The notes under the pieces: model-generated
What the model saw: only the letters and a program-made list of their open reading frames with translations
Databases searched by the model: none
Told to the model about the DNA's origin: nothing
Translations under genes and position numbers: made by a program
Shown: piece by piece, positions 7,722 to 14,877 of the stretch
Position numbering within the stretch: the first letter of the stretch is position 1
Layout of the letters: every line of letters starts with the position of its first letter
Source: JAIRMO01 sp046533115
GTDB taxonomy: Bacteria; Spirochaetota; Spirochaetia; Treponematales; Breznakiellaceae
NCBI RefSeq assembly: GCF_046533115.1
Contig: NZ_JAJQRC010000040.1
Location: forward strand, 1-27,866
Length of the DNA: 27,866 bases
Direction: 5' to 3'

Positions 7722-8987
7722 ATGAAAAAGGCTTTTTGGGCATTTGCCGGGGTATTAATTGTGTTCTTTGCCGCCTGCGCCACCACCGGGAGCGGCGGGA
7801 CCGTCCCTGCCCGCTATCAAGTTTCTCAAACGGTCCCGCCGGACGACAGCCCTGTTTTTGAGGGGGAGGGCGTAAGCCTGGGGGAAGCCATCGAGCAGTC
7901 GGCGGAAAAGATAGCGGCGGACCTGCCCGCCGGAAGCCGGGTGGCAATCGTGGCGTGGGAATCGCCCAGCGCCGGCCTTTCGGACTATATTATGGAAGAA
8001 CTGACCGGCGCGCTGGTTGACCGGGACATGGAGGTGGCGGACCGCCAAAACCTTGAATATGTATACCGGGAACTGAACTTTCAGATGAGCGGAGAGGTGA
8101 GCGATGAAAGCGCCCGGTCCATCGGCAAATTCCTGGGCGCGGACCTGGTGATTACCGGGCAGCTTACGGAACTCGGCGGCCCCTACCGCTACCGGGCCAA
8201 CGCGGTCAACGTGGAAAGCGCGGCCCGGGACAGCGTCACCCGCCTTGACGTGCGGGGGGACGCGGCGCTGCGGCGCATGGTTACCGCCCTTGCCAATCAA
8301 AAGCCCGCCGTCAAAACCGCCTCGTATGGAGAAACTGAAAAGGCCGCGCCGAAAACCGCCGGGACCTTCCTTGACCGGGGCATCCTGTTCGCCACCCGGG
8401 GGGATTATGAACTGGCCATAGCGGACTTTACCGAGGCGATCCGGCTGGACCCCAATTATGCCGCTGCGTATAACAACCGGGGAATTATGTATACCAACAA
8501 AGGGGACTACGATCGGGCCATAGCGGACTTTACCGAGGCGATCCGGCTGGACCCCAATGATGCCCTTGTGTATTACAACCGGGGATTTGTGTATACCAAC
8601 AAAGGGGACTACGATCGAGCAATCACGGACTATACCCAGGCGATCCGGCTGGACCCCAATTTTGCCCTTGCGTATAACAACCGGGGAATTATGTATACCA
8701 ACAAAGGGGACTACGATCGGGCCATAGCGGACTTTACCGAGGTGATCCGGCTGGACCCCAATGATGCCTTTGTGTATTACAACCGGGGATTTGCGTATAA
8801 GAACAAAGGGGACTACGATCGGGCAATCACGGACTATACCCAGGCGATCCGGCTGGACCCCAATGATGCCGATGCGTATAACGTTTTGGCTGTTTACGAC
8901 GTTTTGCCAGCCCGAATAAGGGCTTTGCGAAGCAAAGACCAGGGCTGGCAAAATGTGCCGGAGCAACGGCGTGGGAATGGAGCGTAG
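7722..8987 (+). CDS. CsgG/LpoB-like TPR lipoprotein, 3' end replaced by cassette DNA
   Basis: A lipoprotein signal (MKKAFWAFAGVLIVFFAAC, lipidated Cys at residue 19) targets it to the envelope. Residues about 40-190 resemble the CsgG/LpoB-type domain (SDYIMEELTGALVDRDMEVADRQNL, then IGKFLGADLVITGQL). From about residue 208 come 34-residue TPR units (NRG..Y.NKGDYDRAIADFTEAIRLDPN). Five complete units are present, and units 2-3 and 4-5 form a nearly identical 204-bp duplication. After DADAYN (base 8882) the frame enters attC-like DNA and adds a meaningless tail to the stop at 8987. The true 3' end lies at 11550-11874. Joining 8881 to 11550 restores a 494-residue protein with eight TPRs. The truncated product may still be made and lipidated. 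Confidence 0.85.
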   Translation: MKKAFWAFAGVLIVFFAACATTGSGGTVPARYQVSQTVPPDDSPVFEGEGVSLGEAIEQSAEKIAADLPAGSRVAIVAWESPSAGLSDYIMEELTGALVDRDMEVADRQNLEYVYRELNFQMSGEVSDESARSIGKFLGADLVITGQLTELGGPYRYRANAVNVESAARDSVTRLDVRGDAALRRMVTALANQKPAVKTASYGETEKAAPKTAGTFLDRGILFATRGDYELAIADFTEAIRLDPNYAAAYNNRGIMYTNKGDYDRAIADFTEAIRLDPNDALVYYNRGFVYTNKGDYDRAITDYTQAIRLDPNFALAYNNRGIMYTNKGDYDRAIADFTEVIRLDPNDAFVYYNRGFAYKNKGDYDRAITDYTQAIRLDPNDADAYNVLAVYDVLPARIRALRSKDQGWQNVPEQRRGNGA

Positions 8988-9058
8988 CGGAATGACCTAG
9001 CCGTTGCGGAGGCCGAGCCGCCTACTGGCGGCGAAGCGTAAACAGTCCTGTTATGCGC
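8876..9058 (-). repeat. attC-like recombination site of the helicase cassette
   Basis: Read on the minus strand, the inverse core GCGCATAAC (9058-9050) includes the helicase stop TAA. It is followed by inner arm GGACTGTTTACG (9048-9037), a structured centre, inner arm CGTAAACAGCC (8898-8888), and core GTTATACGC (8882-8874), which belongs to the target. The cassette's own core at the other end is GTTATGTGC, pairing 8 of 9 with the inverse core. The inner arms pair except for one extra base (the A opposite T9046), like the extrahelical base of attC sites. The centre has further stems (ttttgccagccc with gggctggcaaaa; gcaacggc with gccgttgc). At about 180 bp it is long, as in some chromosomal integrons. 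Confidence 0.75.
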
Positions 9059-11456
9059 CGTTAATTTCTGCTTCACTATTCTCAACTTTTATTTTTAATT
9101 GCCAATTCCCATTTTGTTCAAAGTATTCTTCAATAAAATGCAGGTTATTATCTACTTTTTTTGAAAGAGTCACTCCAAGATAAAATGTAGCTCTTGAAAG
9201 CCCTACATAAAGATATTTCAATAAAAGATTGTTTTGCAGCTTTTCCAATTGATCAAGATTATGAAAAAACACCGCTTCAAATTCAAGTCCCTTTATTTTA
9301 TCAATTGAATATACTCTAACATCACTGCTGTCACCTAATACCATTCCATTTGGACATCCTAAAACAGGAATATCTCCTTCAAGTTGTTCATTAAGATTGT
9401 TGACAAAATCGTTTATATGCTCTTCTTCTGGCACGAATACGGCAACTGACGGCAGACTACCTACTGATTGTCTATAAATAACATCTATTTCCCTCACGCG
9501 ATCTGCAATCCACTTTATTTTATCTTTCGTATTGCCTGATATTTTCATCAAAGGTTTAGGTTCTATGGGATTGTAGCCTATATATGAAATATATTCGGCA
9601 TTTTTATTCGTTGAATATTGGTAAATTTTTTGGGCCAATGATAAAAGAGTCGGGCTTTGGCGATAAGATATTGTAAGATTTTCTATTTTTAAAGACTCTA
9701 CTGCATTTGAAAAATCATCCCATTCCCTTATCCCATTAATTGTCATTCTTTGTAGCAGATCTCCGGAGAGCGTAATTGACGAGAATTCTGGATGGCCCAA
9801 ACTATGCATTGCCAATAAATCTATTGCAGAAAAATCAGTTGCTTCATCAATTGCTATAACCGGTTTACAGTGCGCTCTATAGGTTGATATACAAGGGTGT
9901 TTAAGTCCTTGCCAGTATGAAGAAAAGCGCTTGTATATTTTTCGACAAAAAATATTTACAAAGCAAATCAAAAACGACCGTTCGTCCTGATGTAATAAAG
10001 AGTTGCCATTATCTTTTAATAAACCATCAAGAAGTCTAATATTCCAATCTTTATTTTCTTGCTTGTATTGTTCTTTTCTATACAGTTTGTATGTGGCTGG
10101 TATATCATTCAATAATGTTGAACATATTTTATTAAATATTGCGTCATCATCAATTTCTTTGTTTTTCCCTTGGGTTTCCATTTGCTTTTTTCGCATTTCA
10201 ATTTTAAGACATTCCTGTAATAAATTCTCAATATCGTTAATGCTATTAGATATTTGATGATCATTAACATCTGCTTTGTTTTGTAGTTTTTCCAACTGAC
10301 GCTTCAAATAATATTTTTCAAAATCATGAATCATTTCAATCGTTCTTCTTTGATTATTGAACAAACAATGATCTGTCTGATTGCCATCTGGTCTGTAAAA
10401 TCTGAAAGCACGGTTTTCTTCTTCAACCCACCCGTATAACCGTATAATATCATCCCTCTGTTTTCCCCAGACTTTAACCGTATTATCACTTGCAATAAGA
10501 CCTTCTTTAGCCATACTGTTTTTTAAGAATAATGCCAATAACTTGCTGGGAGAAAAGAATATCCAACTGGTTCTCTGATTATATAATATTTCTTTTTGCT
10601 TGGTGCTTAAAGTTATATACTCTTCTATTGTGCTTGACGTAAGAAATTTTATCCGCTGTATTAATGATGTGGTTTTTCCCGTGCCGGGACCACCATTAAT
10701 AACAAGAGTCCCCCCATCAAATATTTTCTCACGTTTTATGGCGTCCTGCTTCGGATCAAGAATAGGCTGCCATCGCAATTCGGCATTTTGACGGATAAAT
10801 TTCTGTGCACTGATTACTATGCTTTGTTGTTTTTGTTTTTCTTTTTCGAGTTTTCCTCGTAAATCTTCGGCCTCTTTTCTCTTCTGTTCTGCAATAGCCA
10901 ACAATATTTCTTTCGCTTCTTTTCGTTCTGATTCAGCCTTTACTAAAATATTTTGCGCTTCTTCTTGCTCTATTATTACTTTGTCTAATCCTTCTTGTGT
11001 TTTCCTAATTTCTTGATTCATAAAAGCTAGTTTACTGATAAGTTCCGAAAGGTTTCGATATAAATATGTGTTTTTATCATTGGAAATATTGACTACAATA
11101 TCATATGCTATAATGTCTTCATCAAAAGTAGGAACATATTTTGCCCTGTTATAAATTTTTATGGTGTTTTCATAGACCTCACCTCTAAATTTTCCCCGTA
11201 CAGTATAACTATGTTCACCATCATAATTTTGTATAAGGATCGCCCCCAATGGTGCGTCTCTCGAAACTGATATATCATTACCATTACTTGTAAGCGCATC
11301 ACCTGAGCTATGCTGACTTAGAACAATCCAAAATGTTTGTTCATCGTTGTTAAAACGCCCATCAGAACGCCCAAATGCTGGGTGTCGTATATTAGCTTTT
11401 ATTTCCTGTTCTCTGTATTTTTTTATGCTTTGAGCAATCTTTTCAATGTTTTTCAT
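9051..11456 (-). CDS. Superfamily 1 (UvrD/Rep-like) helicase with N-terminal coiled coil, cassette-borne
   Basis: The protein has 801 residues. The ATG at 11454-11456 follows AAGGAGA at 11464-11470. Helicase motifs in order are: Q-motif LDPKQDAIKR (233-242), Walker A GGPGTGKT (255-262), Walker B IDEATD (536-541), motif III SGDLLQR (564-570), motif IV SYRQSP (597-602), motif V KGLEFE (722-727) and motif VI YVGLSRA (750-756). All ATPase residues are present. Before them lies a 230-residue N-terminus: a possible GreA/GreB-C-like segment (SRDAPLGAILIQNYDG) and a charged coiled coil (about 140-212). It is not RecB, UvrD or HelD as I know them. The gene is AT-rich, unlike its neighbours, and its stop codon lies inside attC. 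A nucleic-acid or phage-defence role is possible but unproven. Confidence 0.88.
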   Translation of the reverse strand: MKNIEKIAQSIKKYREQEIKANIRHPAFGRSDGRFNNDEQTFWIVLSQHSSGDALTSNGNDISVSRDAPLGAILIQNYDGEHSYTVRGKFRGEVYENTIKIYNRAKYVPTFDEDIIAYDIVVNISNDKNTYLYRNLSELISKLAFMNQEIRKTQEGLDKVIIEQEEAQNILVKAESERKEAKEILLAIAEQKRKEAEDLRGKLEKEKQKQQSIVISAQKFIRQNAELRWQPILDPKQDAIKREKIFDGGTLVINGGPGTGKTTSLIQRIKFLTSSTIEEYITLSTKQKEILYNQRTSWIFFSPSKLLALFLKNSMAKEGLIASDNTVKVWGKQRDDIIRLYGWVEEENRAFRFYRPDGNQTDHCLFNNQRRTIEMIHDFEKYYLKRQLEKLQNKADVNDHQISNSINDIENLLQECLKIEMRKKQMETQGKNKEIDDDAIFNKICSTLLNDIPATYKLYRKEQYKQENKDWNIRLLDGLLKDNGNSLLHQDERSFLICFVNIFCRKIYKRFSSYWQGLKHPCISTYRAHCKPVIAIDEATDFSAIDLLAMHSLGHPEFSSITLSGDLLQRMTINGIREWDDFSNAVESLKIENLTISYRQSPTLLSLAQKIYQYSTNKNAEYISYIGYNPIEPKPLMKISGNTKDKIKWIADRVREIDVIYRQSVGSLPSVAVFVPEEEHINDFVNNLNEQLEGDIPVLGCPNGMVLGDSSDVRVYSIDKIKGLEFEAVFFHNLDQLEKLQNNLLLKYLYVGLSRATFYLGVTLSKKVDNNLHFIEEYFEQNGNWQLKIKVENSEAEINGA

Positions 11457-11482
11457 TCAATTTTCTCCTTGTTTTATAAATT

Positions 11483-11511
11483 ACCATAGAGAACTTTTTA
11501 TATTTTGTCAA
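11483..11511 (-). promoter_or_regulatory. Cassette-internal promoter for the helicase gene
   Basis: On the minus strand TTGACA (11511-11506) and TATGGT (11488-11483) are 17 bp apart, inside the cassette and 26 bp upstream of the start codon. The cassette can therefore be expressed without an integron Pc promoter. Confidence 0.65.
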
Positions 11512-11538
11512 TATCTATCCAGAAATATTCAGAAATTA

Positions 11539-11874
11539 ATGGCACATAACAACCGGGGAAATACATATAATAGCAAAGGCGACTACGATCGAGCAATCGC
11601 GGACTTAAATCAAGCGATCCGGCTGGACCCCAATTATGCCGATGCGTATAACAACCGGGGAAATACGTATAATAGCAAAGGCGACTACGATCGAGCAATC
11701 GCGGACTTAAATCAAGCGATCCGGCTGGACCCCAATTTTGCCAATGCGCACCTTAACCGCGGAGTTGCGTATTACGGTAAAGGGGACAGGAACCGCGCTC
11801 GTGCGGACTGGATAAGGGCATTAGAGCTTGATCCGAATAATCAGGTCGCACGGAACAATCTGGCGAATTACTAG
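11539..11874 (+). CDS. 3' remnant of the interrupted TPR lipoprotein gene
   Basis: From 11550 this encodes NNRGNTYNSKGDYDRAIADL and two further TPR units, then a terminal unit ending RALELDPNNQVARNNLANY. It is the missing C-terminus of the lipoprotein at 7722 and continues its frame once the 2,668-bp cassette is removed. An ATG at 11539-11541, formed partly by cassette DNA, could start a 111-residue peptide, but no ribosome site precedes it and it has no signal peptide. An upstream in-frame ATG at 11446 lies in the antisense of the helicase start. Expression as a free protein is doubtful; it is best read as a stranded gene end. Confidence 0.8.
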   Translation: MAHNNRGNTYNSKGDYDRAIADLNQAIRLDPNYADAYNNRGNTYNSKGDYDRAIADLNQAIRLDPNFANAHLNRGVAYYGKGDRNRARADWIRALELDPNNQVARNNLANY

Positions 11875-11897
11875 GCAGACAAACCGCTCATGGGGGC

Positions 11898-12107
11898 GGT
11901 TAAGCGCAATGGTGCCTGGCACCACCGTCATTCTTAATTCTCCTTTCTTCCCTTCTTCTCATTTAATTGACCGCGCAGCGGTCTACTTTGCGCCTTTGTG
12001 GTTAAATTCCATTAGTTCGGTTAAGCGCAATGGCGCCTGGCGCCACCATCATTCTTAATTCCTTTCCTTCCTTCCTCGCCTTCTGCGCCTTCGTGGTGAA
12101 TTTCTTA
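11898..12107. repeat. Two tandem copies of dispersed repeat family B
   Basis: Copy 1 starts at 11898 and copy 2 at 12019, both with ggttaagcgcaatgg, a small palindrome, ccacc, then tcattcttaattc, a pyrimidine tract and a gcgcctt(t/c)gtggt tail. The palindromes are GGTGCCTGGCACC (11911-11923) and GGCGCCTGGCGCC (12032-12044); they differ by two paired changes that keep the symmetry. Copy 1 carries an extra GACCGC-GCA-GCGGTC hairpin at 11969-11983. A family A half element follows at 12121-12164. No gene is seen between 11875 and 12181. Confidence 0.65.
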
Positions 12108-12120
12108 CATTGTCCGTATG

Positions 12121-12164
12121 GTTCGTGAGGTTTGTGTGGTTCGTGGTTTTTCTCTTCTTTGTTG
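12121..12164 (+). repeat. Dispersed repeat family A, half copy
   Basis: These 44 bp are identical to 7390-7433 (gttcgtgaggtttgtgtggt onward). The left half of the palindrome is missing. It lies just downstream of the D-cysteine desulfhydrase stop codon on the opposite strand. Confidence 0.7.
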
Positions 12165-12181
12165 GAACTGAGCATTGCTGT

Positions 12182-13159
12182 TCATTGATACAGGGCAAAG
12201 ATCGCAGGGCCGCCGCCGGTATGCACAAAGACTACGTTTTCGTCCGGGGCGAAAAAGCCCTTCGAGAGCAGGTCCAGGAAACCGGCGAAGGTCTTGCCGG
12301 TGTATACCGGGTCAAGGAAAATACCTTCCTTTTCCGCCATAAACCGGATGGCGGCGTCACCTTCTTCCGAAGGCTTGGCGTAACCGGGGCCTATGTACTC
12401 TTTCAGTACCACGTCGTCTAACACAATATCCGTTTCGATTCCGGCGAGCTGTGCTGTTTCCCGGGCAAGTTTGTATATCTCCGCCTGAAAATCTTCCTCG
12501 ACGGAAACCACGATGCCCGTAACCTTGGCGCCCAGCGTTTTCGCCCCCAGGAGGAGGCCCGCATGGGTGCCGCCGGAGCCTGAACAGCAAAGGATGTGGT
12601 GTACGGGAAAACCCAGTTCCCCGGCCTGGGAGGCGATTTCTTCGGCAGCGTCAAGGTAGCCAAGGGCGCCCAGGGGGACCGAGCCGCCTACGGGGATGAG
12701 CCAGGGCTTTTTGCCCGCGGCCCCCAGGGCTTCCATGGTGGTCTCTGCTTCGGCATACACATCGGCGTAGCTGTCGGTATCAACGAACCGCACCGGTACG
12801 TTCATCAGGCCGGCGAGCAGGAGATTTCCCCTGGGTTCGGTTACCCCCCGTTTTTTAAGGAGGAGCAGCACGTCCAGTCCAAGTTTCCTGCAGCACGCGG
12901 CGGTCAGAACCGCGTGGTTGCTCTGGGCGCCGCCCGCGGTCAGGATGGTATCGAAACCCCGGGCCTTTGCGTGGGCAAGCAGGTACTCCAGTTTGCGCAC
13001 CTTGTTTCCGCCGAAAACAACGCCGGAAAGATCATCCCGCTTTATATAAAAATTGACCCCCGTTTCCCTGCTGATATTTTCCAGCCGGACCAGGGGCGTC
13101 GGGTACTGTCCCAGGCTTATTTTTTCTATGCCCCGCCGTATCGTTATTTCCTGCTGCAT
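12182..13159 (-). CDS. dcyD: D-cysteine desulfhydrase / ACC-deaminase family PLP enzyme
   Basis: The protein has 325 residues, with an AAGGAGGAGG ribosome site. The PLP lysine is K53 in FGGNKVRKLEYL, and GGAQSNHAV (S80, N81) supplies the family's catalytic serine and asparagine. CCSGSGGTHAG is the phosphate-binding loop. The family includes D-cysteine desulfhydrase (D-cysteine to pyruvate, H2S and ammonia) and ACC deaminase. The D-cysteine assignment rests mainly on context: it lies at the end of a cystine-type ABC transporter operon, as dcyD does beside fliY-tcyL-tcyN in E. coli. It overlaps the dapF stop by 16 bp, so the two are translationally linked. Confidence 0.85.
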   Translation of the reverse strand: MQQEITIRRGIEKISLGQYPTPLVRLENISRETGVNFYIKRDDLSGVVFGGNKVRKLEYLLAHAKARGFDTILTAGGAQSNHAVLTAACCRKLGLDVLLLLKKRGVTEPRGNLLLAGLMNVPVRFVDTDSYADVYAEAETTMEALGAAGKKPWLIPVGGSVPLGALGYLDAAEEIASQAGELGFPVHHILCCSGSGGTHAGLLLGAKTLGAKVTGIVVSVEEDFQAEIYKLARETAQLAGIETDIVLDDVVLKEYIGPGYAKPSEEGDAAIRFMAEKEGIFLDPVYTGKTFAGFLDLLSKGFFAPDENVVFVHTGGGPAIFALYQ

Positions 13160-14079
13160 GATTCCTCCTCCTTACCAATTATATATAAATCGTCGTCGAG
13201 GATCTCGCCCCGGGCGACAAAATTGGTATCGCCGGTAAGGAAAAGACCGTATCCTCCGTCTTCTTTCCGGACAACTTCGACAAGCAAAAGCCCCCCCGGC
13301 GCGAAAAGCGATACCCGTTCCCCGCCTGCCGCTCCCCGGCATTTCAGGGCAAGGGCGGCGGACCCGGCCCCGGTTCCGCAGGCAAGGGTAAAATCTTCCA
13401 CCCCCCGCTCGTAGGTCAAAAGATCAACGCCGTTGTCTTCACGGACCCGGCAAAAATTCACATTGGTCCCCTTGGGGAAGTCCGGGTGAAAGCGCAGGGT
13501 CCGCGCCAACTCGCGCAGCGTGTCGGGTGAAAAATCTTCACCTGTTCCCGAAGGGTCTTTCCAGGGAATCCCGTCAAGGACGATGTGGGGAATGCCGGGG
13601 TTCCCCAACTCAACATAGGTGTACCGGTAGGTCCTTCCCTGAACGGTTATGGAACGGCCTTCCTCCAGTACCGAGGGATCCTGCAGCCGTATTCTGAAGC
13701 GCCGCCGGGAAAGCCGCAGGGCCTCAATGTCCCCGGCCATGGTCTCTATGACGATGCGGCCGCCGGCTTCTGCCTCTTTCGGTGCCAGGCCCTCCTCAAA
13801 GACGTACCGGGCGACGCAGCGCATTCCGTTTCCGCACATCTCCGATTCACTGCCGTCGGCGTTGAATACCCTGACGGCAACGGCAGCGGCAACGCCGCCG
13901 CCGCCCCCGCCCCCATGCCGCGCCGCCTCGATCAGGAGGAGGCCGTCGGCCCCCAACGACAACTTTCTGGTACAGATCCGTCCGGCTATCCCGGGGATTT
14001 TTTCCTCCGGAATTTTTTCTTTGATGTTGTTGATGATAATAAAATCGTTTCCCGCTCCCTGGAGTTTATAAAAATTCAT
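13144..14079 (-). CDS. dapF: Diaminopimelate epimerase
   Basis: The protein has 311 residues. The two catalytic cysteines are present: C82 in NADGSESEMCGNGMRCVARY and C234 in ERGVEDFTLACGTGAGSAA; the substrate-binding YKLQGAGNDF is at the N-terminus. It interconverts LL- and meso-diaminopimelate for lysine and peptidoglycan synthesis. Residues 56-70 form a Gly/Ala-rich insert (seven glycines in a row) in a surface loop, longer than in typical DapF. The start overlaps the ABC ATPase stop (ATGA) and the end overlaps dcyD, so it is embedded in a sulfur amino acid operon. That hints it may also act on a sulfur analogue such as lanthionine, which is inference. Confidence 0.93.
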   Translation of the reverse strand: MNFYKLQGAGNDFIIINNIKEKIPEEKIPGIAGRICTRKLSLGADGLLLIEAARHGGGGGGGVAAAVAVRVFNADGSESEMCGNGMRCVARYVFEEGLAPKEAEAGGRIVIETMAGDIEALRLSRRRFRIRLQDPSVLEEGRSITVQGRTYRYTYVELGNPGIPHIVLDGIPWKDPSGTGEDFSPDTLRELARTLRFHPDFPKGTNVNFCRVREDNGVDLLTYERGVEDFTLACGTGAGSAALALKCRGAAGGERVSLFAPGGLLLVEVVRKEDGGYGLFLTGDTNFVARGEILDDDLYIIGKEEESCSRK

Positions 14080-14876
14080 ATGACATAATCCTCCGGCGAC
14101 ATGGCGGCGATAAAATCGGTGACCCGTTTGGGCATGGTCTTGCCGAAAATCTCCGCCGGCGTACCGTAGGCGGCCACTTCGCCGCCGTCAAGAAAGGCGA
14201 TAAAGTCGGCGACCTCCCGGGCAAACAGCAGATTGTGGGTCACGATGATCATGGTGTTGTTTTCCTCAACCAGGGTTCGGATAACCTTGAGGACCTCCCG
14301 TTCAAGTTCCGGGTCCAGGGCGCTGGTGGGTTCGTCAAAGAGCAGCACGTCCGGCCGCATGCCCAGGGCCCGGGCTATGGCCGCCCGTTGCTGCTGGCCC
14401 CCGGAAAGGGTGGAAGGGTAACTGTCTGTTTTGTCGGCCAGATCAACTTTTTCAAGGAGGGCAAGGGCAAAGGCCCGGACCTCTTTGGGGTCTTCCTTTT
14501 TTACCAGTACCGGCCCTTCCATAATATTTTCCAGGACCGTCTTATGGGGAAAGAGCTGAAAGTTCTGGAATACCATGCCCGTATGCCGCCGGAGATCCAG
14601 AATATCCCGTTGACGGACAAAATGGGCTTTGGCCAGGGGTGAAAAGGTTTCGTTCCTTTCAAAACGGATCTCCTTGCCGGCCACCCGGAGTATCCCTTCG
14701 TCGGGGATCTCAAGCAGATTGATGCAGCGCAGCATCGTCGATTTTCCCGCGCCCGAGGGGCCGATAAGGGCGGTGGTCTTTCCCCGGGGGGCGTGGAAAT
14801 TGATGTTCCGCAGCACCGGCAGGGCCTTGTGCAGCCCCAGTTTAAAGCTCTTTTTTACGGCGTCAAGGTAGACCAT
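14076..14876 (-). CDS. Polar amino acid (cystine-type) ABC transporter ATP-binding protein
   Basis: The protein has 266 residues from the ATG at 14874-14876 (MVYLDAVKKSF). It shows Walker A GPSGAGKST, Q-loop MVFQNFQLFPH, signature LSGGQQQR, Walker B VLLFDEPTSALD and the H-loop VTHN. It matches the HisP/GlnQ/TcyN family and powers import through the permease encoded upstream. The frame is open 43 codons further to 15005, but that part overlaps the permease gene and is low-complexity Pro/Ser, so I reject it. AAAGGACG before the ATG, 1 bp after the permease stop, supports the start. Confidence 0.93.
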   Translation of the reverse strand: MVYLDAVKKSFKLGLHKALPVLRNINFHAPRGKTTALIGPSGAGKSTMLRCINLLEIPDEGILRVAGKEIRFERNETFSPLAKAHFVRQRDILDLRRHTGMVFQNFQLFPHKTVLENIMEGPVLVKKEDPKEVRAFALALLEKVDLADKTDSYPSTLSGGQQQRAAIARALGMRPDVLLFDEPTSALDPELEREVLKVIRTLVEENNTMIIVTHNLLFAREVADFIAFLDGGEVAAYGTPAEIFGKTMPKRVTDFIAAMSPEDYVI

Positions 14877-14877
14877 A

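Larger units (their letters stand above)
8882..11549 (-). mobile_element. Integron-type gene cassette (2,668 bp) inserted inside the TPR gene
   Basis: On the minus strand the two junctions read CCGGTTG^TTATGTGCC and CCAAAACG^TTATACGCATC. Deleting 8882-11549 joins gatgcgtataa to caaccgggg, recreating the exact sequence found intact in the neighbouring TPR units (for example 11643-11660) and restoring the frame. The cut G^TT is the point where integron integrases exchange strands. Inside are one AT-rich ORF, its own promoter, and a 3' attC-like element that includes the ORF's stop codon. Those are the parts of a gene cassette. It is far lower in GC than its surroundings. No integrase gene lies in the window, so capture must have been in trans at a secondary site. 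Confidence 0.8.

Noticed and set aside
8400..8880. Possible CRISPR-like tandem repeat
   Set aside because: The 102-bp periodicity is coding: each unit is one 34-residue TPR in the same frame.
7755..8966. Long antisense ORF opposite the TPR gene (403 codons)
   Set aside because: It is a frame shadow of GC-rich repeated TPR codons, with repeated unnatural peptide units and no ribosome site.
9051..11456. HelD (RNA polymerase recycling) identity for the helicase
   Set aside because: Coiled coil before the Walker A motif is suggestive, but the spacing and the remaining motifs do not match HelD as I know it; I keep the general SF1 call.
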